A stretch of DNA of 64,000 nt from a virus, in IMG/VR virus record IMGVR_UViG_3300036770_006429, positions 1 to 64,000 of that record; one strand, written 5' to 3'. Of this stretch, positions 58,078 to 64,000 are shown piece by piece. Under the pieces are notes generated by a model. That model made no database searches, was not told the DNA's origin, and was given only the letters and a program-made list of their open reading frames with translations. The stretch's first letter is position 1. Each line of letters begins with the position of its first letter. The position numbers and the translations under genes are program-made.

Positions 58078-60852
58078 TCAACAAACACCTATCGGTGACC
58101 CCACAATACCATTGTTAGGATTCAAAATATAAATAGTATTGTTATATTTTATATATTGATATTCCAATAAAATATTATTATCAATCGTGTAAATTACACT
58201 GTTTGTTACAAAAAATGGTGTATTCATATAACCCGGTATAATGGTCGAAGAACATATATCGTTTAAATTATTGGAAACAGCAAAACTTATAGGATATTTG
58301 CTAAAAGTAGGTGGCGCAACCGTGCTAAGATAATTAAGATTGTGTTCATCTATCTTAACTGGTAAATTGTCCCAAATTACACTGCAACAAGAGCAACCAG
58401 AATATATAAGCGAAGACAAACTGATGTATGTTTCTTGGGAAACCAAAGTTGCACATCCATTAGGTGCCAATTGACCATTTATTATATTGATGTATGATGT
58501 TGTCATCCCAGAGATAACATCATTTGCACCCATAGTAATACCATAAGAGTTAACTTTTGTTCCCTGTATTATGTTATAAGGCACACAATTTGGTCTGACT
58601 GTTGTCACTTGATTTGTAAATGAATCAGTTGGGGCAACATAAACATTGTTTTTATATACATTAGTTGTTGATTCAGTAGTACCACTTCCCGGCTGATAAA
58701 TTTTAGATATCGAATTAGCATCTATGTTAAATGACAAATTTGTACCTACTTCAATCTTTGGGTCCACATCTATGACCCATTCTATTTGCTTGACCGTACT
58801 ACTTATCGAATTGAATTTTAAAATTTTTATGGATATGTTATATACGGTATTAGTATTATCATAAGTTATTGTAGTTAATTTATTATTTGTCTTGCCAGAA
58901 CTATCTATAACCGAAGCAACATATGTTCCCTGACACAAGTTTGTAAAGAAACTTGAAGACTTATAATTTAACCCACCATCAATAGAATACGCATAAGGCG
59001 CAGATCCACCTAAAACATCTATATTTATTGCGCCGTTACAATTATTTATATCATTGCACTTAGTATTTGTTTTTTGAATATTCAAAATCATTGGCGGAGT
59101 AGTACATGCTCCTTGTTGAACAAATACATCCGCAGTTGAACTGCCACCAGCAATAAACCAACCATTATCTGGTATAAGAGAATTTGTTTTTGAAACTAAT
59201 ATACCATCAAATACTGTTAAACCTCTAATTTCCCAACGGCTATTGTTTGAACTCCAATATATTTGATTTACACCACCATCATAAGACCAACGAGGTTTGT
59301 TGTTTTCGTAACCGTAAAAAATAAAAGCCCTTGTTATTGGTAGTAAATTATTACCAACCAAATAAAGACATAGATTTGGATATACGGTAGTAGGTGTCGG
59401 TGTATTTGTATTTGTAGGTGTTAACGTAGGTGTCGGCGTAGGTGCAATCAAAGTACAAGTTGTACTTGCCGAGAAGTCACCATAAAAATCAACAACCGTA
59501 ACACTATATTGACCAAAGTTTAAGTTATTTATAAAATCACTTCGTTGACCATTAGACCAATAAAAACTATAAGGCGGCGTCCCGCCCGTTACAACTAAGT
59601 TTAACGAACCATCAAAGGATGTTGATGTGGTCGGATTAGTTGGTATACATCTAACACCAAGAGGAAATAACGTGAAAAAATCACACTCATTTTTAGTTGT
59701 GTATGCTATACTTGGCGTTACAAATGGTGTTGGTGTTGGCGATATGCAATACGTACTGCCTGTAATATAACCATCTGGATCAACACCATAACAAATATTA
59801 TCTTTGACAAATCTAAATTCATTTGTCACAGCCCAGCTATTAGATACATCGTTTTGACAATTCGTCTGCCCTATAAAGTAACGCGCACCAATAGAACCAT
59901 TAAATGATGAATATCTGCCATAAATACCGCCAAAAGTCCCGACATTGCACACATAATCACAACCAAAATTATTTAAATCCCGCTTAACACTAAAAACTTG
60001 ACACCCAAATGGAGAAGCCGTCGGTGTAACAGTTCCCGTCATTGTTGGTGTTTTAGTTGTTGTTGGCGTATTAGTTTTTGTTATCGTATTTGTTGGTGTC
60101 TGGGTAATTGTGGGTGTATTCGTCGGTGTAATTGTGTTAGTAGGGGTCTGTGTGGGCGTAATAGTGTTAGATGGTGTAATAGTGGGTGTAGGTGTTAAAC
60201 CTACGGTATTACTTGGTGTCAATGTAATAGTATTAGATGGTGTAATCGTTGGCGTTGGTGTATTAGTGCTTGTTGGTGTCGCACTTAATCCAATAGTATT
60301 ACTTGGGGTCAGTGTAATAGTGTTAGATGGCGTAATCGTTGGCGTTGGCGTGGGAGTAGGTGTTGAAGTTTCTGTGGTCGTAGGTGTGACAGAACATACT
60401 GCCTCATTATTTAAAACACCAGAATTTCCCATCACAGACCATACTTTAACCCCGTCTGAATAATACCCATTCGGGGCAAAAGTGCTAAAACCAGAATCAC
60501 TATAAATTGTCACACCAGTTGATAAAGTGGTGTAAAATTGCGTGTAATATGTAGAACAATCAATGCAAGGAGGGCCGTATCCGTTACAAGCATCAGAGGC
60601 ACTAACATTGCTATAATTTAATATAAAGCTTTCATAACATAACCCTAAATCACTAAGCGTCGCTATTCCGGGTGGACTAATACTGACTGCATTTTCTTCG
60701 CAAGAACAAAAATTATAACTGTTCCCAGCAACAACTACATGGTCTATAATTGCACCGGAATCACAATTTTTATATTGTACGGTAACATTTTCTGATAGTG
60801 ACCCGTTTACTAACAAATACGATTTACAACTCTGACTACAACTTAATGGCAT
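58078..60852 (-). CDS. Large tail protein with Thr-Pro linker, 924 aa
   Basis: The N-terminal 165 residues are Cys-rich ([20 protein letters not shown]). A low-complexity linker from about 165 to 280 repeats units such as [19 protein letters not shown]. Further beta-domains are separated by short TPTPT linkers, e.g. [20 protein letters not shown], an SprB-like repeat seen in Bacteroidota adhesins. No signal peptide. Probably an extended fibre or baseplate-attached adhesin. The linker DNA is a degenerate tandem repeat and may recombine. Confidence 0.75.
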   Translation of the reverse strand: MPLSCSQSCKSYLLVNGSLSENVTVQYKNCDSGAIIDHVVVAGNSYNFCSCEENAVSISPPGIATLSDLGLCYESFILNYSNVSASDACNGYGPPCIDCSTYYTQFYTTLSTGVTIYSDSGFSTFAPNGYYSDGVKVWSVMGNSGVLNNEAVCSVTPTTTETSTPTPTPTPTITPSNTITLTPSNTIGLSATPTSTNTPTPTITPSNTITLTPSNTVGLTPTPTITPSNTITPTQTPTNTITPTNTPTITQTPTNTITKTNTPTTTKTPTMTGTVTPTASPFGCQVFSVKRDLNNFGCDYVCNVGTFGGIYGRYSSFNGSIGARYFIGQTNCQNDVSNSWAVTNEFRFVKDNICYGVDPDGYITGSTYCISPTPTPFVTPSIAYTTKNECDFFTLFPLGVRCIPTNPTTSTSFDGSLNLVVTGGTPPYSFYWSNGQRSDFINNLNFGQYSVTVVDFYGDFSASTTCTLIAPTPTPTLTPTNTNTPTPTTVYPNLCLYLVGNNLLPITRAFIFYGYENNKPRWSYDGGVNQIYWSSNNSRWEIRGLTVFDGILVSKTNSLIPDNGWFIAGGSSTADVFVQQGACTTPPMILNIQKTNTKCNDINNCNGAINIDVLGGSAPYAYSIDGGLNYKSSSFFTNLCQGTYVASVIDSSGKTNNKLTTITYDNTNTVYNISIKILKFNSISSTVKQIEWVIDVDPKIEVGTNLSFNIDANSISKIYQPGSGTTESTTNVYKNNVYVAPTDSFTNQVTTVRPNCVPYNIIQGTKVNSYGITMGANDVISGMTTSYINIINGQLAPNGCATLVSQETYISLSSLIYSGCSCCSVIWDNLPVKIDEHNLNYLSTVAPPTFSKYPISFAVSNNLNDICSSTIIPGYMNTPFFVTNSVIYTIDNNILLEYQYIKYNNTIYILNPNNGIVGSPIGVC
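60010..60375 (-). repeat. Tandem repeat coding for Thr-Pro-rich linker
   Basis: Degenerate 18-30 bp units on the plus strand of the type GGTGTAATAGTGTTAGATGG, encoding T-P-T/S-N-T-I on the minus strand. Several near-identical blocks (two copies of the [11 protein letters not shown] unit) show recent duplication. Confidence 0.8.
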
Positions 60853-60863
60853 ATATTATTTTT

Positions 60864-61082
60864 TTATTCGACATATGTTATGCCAGATATAATACTGTTA
60901 TTTGAATCTATAATTTTTAACATATAAGCATTGTACTTATCATTAGGCGACGGTATATAAAATTCATAATTTGCTACATCTATCCTATCTATATAAAAAC
61001 AATTTTCACCATTTATATCACAGACATAAACATCATAAGGGCTTTGCCCTGTTATAGATAATATATTTACAAGAGCACTCAT
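60864..61082 (-). CDS. Small structural-type protein, 72 aa
   Basis: The start at 61082 (MSALVNILSITGQSPYDVYV) is preferred; an upstream in-frame start would overlap the next gene. It contains CDINGENCFYIDRIDVANYE and ends GITYVE. Similar short proteins with GxSPYDVYVCD occur among the TP-repeat tail genes of related phages. A single beta-domain, maybe a fibre subunit. Its start overlaps the upstream stop region at one base distance. Confidence 0.65.
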   Translation of the reverse strand: MSALVNILSITGQSPYDVYVCDINGENCFYIDRIDVANYEFYIPSPNDKYNAYMLKIIDSNNSIISGITYVE

Positions 61083-61083
61083 A

Positions 61084-63051
61084 TTAACAACTATTACAAT
61101 TAAAATATATTGCAGAAGCAAACCCAGCAAAATAATTGCCCAAAAAATCTATTTGGGTTGCGCCAATAGGGTTAACATAAGATGCCGGATAAATACCAAT
61201 ATACTCCCAACAATTATTATAAGAATCTTTAACAACATTTCCAATAGTCAGCCCCGATACATAAGGTTCTGTTTGTTTAATATATATCAAATCTGTTTGC
61301 TCTGGTAATATAAAACAACTTTTAAAAACGTAAACCATATTCGAAGAAACAGACGGCGTAGGTGTTATTGTCGGTGTTAAGGAAGGTGTTATCGTTTGTG
61401 TCAAACTTGGCGTTTGGGTTGGTGTGACAGTACAAATTGAGCAATTACCATAAAAATCGATTACATTTTCTATATATGCGTTAGGACTAAAATCCAGAGT
61501 ATCACCAACATATTCCAAACAAAAAACATTAGAGTTTATTTCACATTTAACAACTTGACCAATTGTTATTCCAGATAAATTATAAACGATATTCTGACCA
61601 ATATAGTAAAGTTCATTTGTCGAACAATCGCGCATAACTTTAGATGATACCGAATCAAATGTTTTATCAAATAATGTGAAATTTACTGAGCCAGAAAATG
61701 AAACTGTTTTTGTTAAAGTCAATGAAGGTGTTGGCATAGGTGTTGTCTGTGTTGGCAATTCAGTAGAAACAATATTAAAATTAACACCAACAATTGGCAA
61801 TGGTGTGCTACTTAATGTAGGTGTCGGAGTATTAGTAGGTGTCTGGGTAATCGTTGACGTAACACTAGGCGTTGGGAGAAAGTCACATTCAAAAATTGCA
61901 TCAAAATCAACAACACTATAAGATGTTGGCGTAGGCGTTACTGTAGGACAAAGTCCACCAGAAAAAACCCCGCTATTGAAATCCGGACACGAACTTAAGC
62001 ATGGTGATGACCCTTTTATTAAACAAGAACCACCTAACGTGGAAGATAAACACCATTCAATACCATCAAAATATATAAATCCGTTTGAAATACCATTTCC
62101 CTGATAATAATTTCTATTATTATATGTGCCACCACTTACATAATCTCCAGAGTAATCTCTTAATAAATCAATGTTTGTCCTAAAACAATATTGACTCTGT
62201 TCGCAAATTGGAATAGTAGGCGTAACTGTAGGTGTTGCTGAAGGTGTTAATACTGGTGCTGACGGTATAGGAGTACAAAACGCACAATCTGCATAATCTG
62301 GTGTACCCAAATCTGGACCTCCGGGACCTGAAAATTCAATAAAAGAATAACAGTTACCCTGATAAATGTAAACAGCCCCCAAGAATGCAGTATCTTCATC
62401 GACAATAGCATAAAAAATAGAACTATCAGAACATTTTTGTAATAGCGCAGCTTTGCTACATGATTGATTACAAACATTCTGAGAAACGTTTATGCCGAAA
62501 TATTCCTTAGATGTATCAACGCAAGCGTATTCACCAACACTCGTACCATAAACAATGTCTCCGCAGTAATTATAATATGACCAACCAGTTGTCCCTGTAG
62601 TAACACCAGAATAAGATGGACACTGTAATTCTTCTGTGATTATTGCTGAAGAGCCATCATAAACATTCGGCAACTGTTCAAAAGGAATTAGTGTGGCAGA
62701 ACCAGTAAAAGAACCGCTGACTATATAATATACATTACCAACATCTAAAGTAGATGTCAATCCACTTAATATAAATTTATTCGTGCTATCATCACACTGT
62801 TGAAACGCATATAAAGAATCGCAACAACCTTCAAGACCGTATATAATAGATGGTGGCACAATCGGAGTGCCAATAGAGCAAATCGTAACAACATTTCCAG
62901 AACCCAAATCTTGAAAAATAGTAGAACTATCTACGCAAGAAGTATAACTAAATGTATCAGTTGTCACCCCTTCATTACTTAGGGCATACTTACAACAATT
63001 GGTTGAACAGAATGTCGTATTACAAGTTGGAGCTGGAATTCCTGATGCCAT
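61084..63051 (-). CDS. Cys-rich tail protein with Thr-Pro linkers, 655 aa
   Basis: It begins MASGIPAPTCNTTFCSTNCC. At least four repeated Cys-rich domains of roughly 70-80 residues (each with QC/KCSDS-type and YQGNCYSF-type segments) are divided by TPT linkers near 275, 375-440 and 540-565. It is paralogous in design to the 924-aa protein and the partial gene upstream. No signal peptide. Probable extended fibre or adhesin part. Confidence 0.7.
   Translation of the reverse strand: MASGIPAPTCNTTFCSTNCCKYALSNEGVTTDTFSYTSCVDSSTIFQDLGSGNVVTICSIGTPIVPPSIIYGLEGCCDSLYAFQQCDDSTNKFILSGLTSTLDVGNVYYIVSGSFTGSATLIPFEQLPNVYDGSSAIITEELQCPSYSGVTTGTTGWSYYNYCGDIVYGTSVGEYACVDTSKEYFGINVSQNVCNQSCSKAALLQKCSDSSIFYAIVDEDTAFLGAVYIYQGNCYSFIEFSGPGGPDLGTPDYADCAFCTPIPSAPVLTPSATPTVTPTIPICEQSQYCFRTNIDLLRDYSGDYVSGGTYNNRNYYQGNGISNGFIYFDGIEWCLSSTLGGSCLIKGSSPCLSSCPDFNSGVFSGGLCPTVTPTPTSYSVVDFDAIFECDFLPTPSVTSTITQTPTNTPTPTLSSTPLPIVGVNFNIVSTELPTQTTPMPTPSLTLTKTVSFSGSVNFTLFDKTFDSVSSKVMRDCSTNELYYIGQNIVYNLSGITIGQVVKCEINSNVFCLEYVGDTLDFSPNAYIENVIDFYGNCSICTVTPTQTPSLTQTITPSLTPTITPTPSVSSNMVYVFKSCFILPEQTDLIYIKQTEPYVSGLTIGNVVKDSYNNCWEYIGIYPASYVNPIGATQIDFLGNYFAGFASAIYFNCNSC
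61340..61430 (-). repeat. Thr-Pro linker repeat
   Basis: Degenerate tandem coding repeat (plus strand GGTGTTATTGTCGGTGTTAA-type) in the 655-aa gene; encodes TPTQTPSLTQTITPSLTPT. Confidence 0.7.
61720..61880 (-). repeat. Thr-Pro linker repeat
   Basis: Second TPT-coding repeat block in the 655-aa gene, encoding segments such as [20 protein letters not shown]. Confidence 0.7.
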
Positions 63052-63120
63052 GTTTTATTTAAACCCAATCATTTTTTTAACTATCCAAAAACTTAATATG
63101 GTCGAAGTTACGTTATATTT

Positions 63121-63129
63121 TATAAATAT
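63121..63129 (-). promoter_or_regulatory. ATATTTATA box, candidate phage promoter element
   Basis: The coding-strand sequence ATATTTATA lies in the gap between two tail genes, about 70 bases before the ATG at 63051. The same box recurs upstream of the genes at 1072, 11745, 18182, 18259, 30952, 36870, 38737 and 40302. Its role is inferred from repetition only. Confidence 0.35.
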
Positions 63130-63143
63130 AGTAGTTTATGAAA

Positions 63144-64000
63144 TCAAATGGGACATTTTAATTCAGCAATCCAAAATGTGCCGTCCAACGGAGCAGTGAC
63201 AGTTAATGTTGCCGTAGACGGTGAAGAAGTTGTTTTCGTAAAAGAAGCACTGCCTTCGGCCACCCCAGAAACATCTGGATATCCTAACGCATTTAAATCT
63301 GCATTGTATGTATCTGAACCCCTAAATCCAGTATCTATAACTGTATTGCCATTCCAAGAAACAACAAATTTATCTGGGATTGAAAAAGCATTATAATTTA
63401 AAACCACTTCGCCAGTATTTTGGCCCAAATCAATTGTCACGGTGAAAATACCTCTACCAGAACTACCTTCCCACGCATTTGTATCAATAATCTCATCGCA
63501 AGTAGTAGAACTAAAAAATAATGAAAATGGTGTGGCTGATGGTGTTACTGTATTCGTTGGTGTTATAGTGTTTGTTGGTGTTATTGTATTAGTAGGAGTT
63601 GCAGTAATCGATGGACTAATAGTGATAGATGGTGTTATAGTGTTTGTTGGAGTTAGTGTCGGCGTAATTGTCGGTGTAGGTGTAGATGTTTGCGTTATAG
63701 CACAAATAGTCGTACCAGTAATGTCCCCGTTCTGATTAACACCATAACATTTTTCATCATAACCAATGAATCTATAATCTGTGGTCCAATCAATTGCACT
63801 CGAAACACAAGAACTTTCATTTAGATATAGTCGTTTTGTGGGATCCCATTGTGGTGACTGAATCCAAACAGGTTCAGTTAAATTAGTTGTACTACATATT
63901 TCATCACAATTTTGGGTGATGAAGTTATTACTTACCTTTACAGTATATGTACTACAGAACACAGGTGTTTTTGTTGGCGTTACCGTATTCGTAGGCGTTA
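63144..64000 (-). CDS. Tail protein with Thr-Pro linker, partial (start beyond window)
   Basis: The frame is open through the window end. A GTG at 63962 could be read as a start, but the codons before it (TPTNTVTPTKTPV) are again TPT linker, so the gene continues upstream. The visible part has a Cys-containing domain (CDEICSTTNLTEPVWIQSPQ), a TPT linker (about 63535-63700), and a C-terminal jelly-roll-like domain with STTCDEIIDTNAWEGSSGRG and NGNTVIDTGFRGSDTYNADL. It is the third member of this tail family. Confidence 0.75.
   Translation of the reverse strand, partial: TPTNTVTPTKTPVFCSTYTVKVSNNFITQNCDEICSTTNLTEPVWIQSPQWDPTKRLYLNESSCVSSAIDWTTDYRFIGYDEKCYGVNQNGDITGTTICAITQTSTPTPTITPTLTPTNTITPSITISPSITATPTNTITPTNTITPTNTVTPSATPFSLFFSSTTCDEIIDTNAWEGSSGRGIFTVTIDLGQNTGEVVLNYNAFSIPDKFVVSWNGNTVIDTGFRGSDTYNADLNALGYPDVSGVAEGSASFTKTTSSPSTATLTVTAPLDGTFWIAELKCPI
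63530..63700 (-). repeat. Thr-Pro linker repeat
   Basis: Plus-strand units of the form GGTGTTATAGTGTTTGTTGG encode [20 protein letters not shown]. It is the cleanest tandem block of the window, with 18-bp periodicity. Confidence 0.75.

Noticed and set aside
60010-60375. Regular repeats resembling a CRISPR array
   Set aside because: The units are degenerate, contiguous and in frame with a long gene; there are no spacers. They encode a Thr-Pro linker.
60110-60463. Plus-strand Val/Gly-rich ORF of 117 codons
   Set aside because: It is the antisense of the Thr-Pro linker; valine and glycine codons mirror Thr/Pro/Asn codons. The same holds for the plus-strand ORFs at 61676 and 63442.

Overview
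The window is part of the genome of a large, AT-rich, double-stranded DNA tailed phage with T4-like replication and recombination genes. It encodes a gp19-like tail tube protein, Rad50/Mre11-type gp46 and gp47, a DnaG-like primase, a RuvC-like resolvase, a RecB-like nuclease, a phage sigma factor, and several very large tail or fibre genes. The host is most likely a member of the Bacteroidota, probably Flavobacteria-like. Eight or more intergenic sites carry the Bacteroidota promoter (TTG, about 20 bases, TAnnTTTG), start codons lack Shine-Dalgarno sequences, and several signal peptides end in SQ, GQ or AQ.

Layout. Positions 1-12.1 kb are a minus-strand block of small accessory genes. Six of these belong to one divergent paralogous family ending in GK-C/S-I/L-W. 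They are interspersed with tRNA and tRNA-like genes, and with two 47-48 bp scars of an IS200/IS605-type element. At 10.1-11.7 kb lie two ADP-ribosyltransferase-like proteins. At 12.1-14.2 kb is a three-gene RNA-repair operon (metallophosphoesterase, P-loop kinase, Rnl1-type ligase). At 14.4-19.6 kb are ART-like/LRR proteins with MKILITE leaders and a GH16 glucanase. At 19.6-24.4 kb are a thymidylate-synthase-fold protein, a GH73-like peptidoglycan hydrolase, ThyX, a Nudix hydrolase and a plus-strand five-gene operon with a PD-(D/E)XK-like protein.

At 24.6-31 kb are five secreted-looking proteins: three tandem arabinofuranosidase-B-like paralogues, a small exported protein and a 1013-residue YadA-like fibre. 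At 31.2-33.0 kb a TnpB element sits inside an HExxH metalloprotease gene. At 33-38 kb are a TerD-like protein, a DUF192 protein and a glutaredoxin. At 38.2-45.4 kb are the tail tube, DnaJ, and structural or packaged proteins. At 45.4-49 kb is a lysis cluster (spanin-like pair, amidase, membrane protein), followed by a sigma factor. At 49.7-55.9 kb are the recombination and replication genes. From 55.9 kb to the end are tail structural genes with long Thr-Pro repeat linkers; the last gene runs off the window.

How the parts fit. Host-type promoters precede accessory, nucleic-acid and lysis-related genes. An AT-rich box (ATATTTAT) recurs upstream of structural and leader-bearing genes and may be read by the phage sigma factor. 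At least eleven proteins share a short amphipathic N-terminal leader, and several of them look like ADP-ribosyltransferases. This fits proteins packaged in the head and injected, as T4 Alt is, but that is inference. The RNA-repair operon and the many tRNA genes together suggest defence against host tRNA-cleaving nucleases. The transposon insertion sites could be read exactly: removing the elements in silico restores two reading frames.
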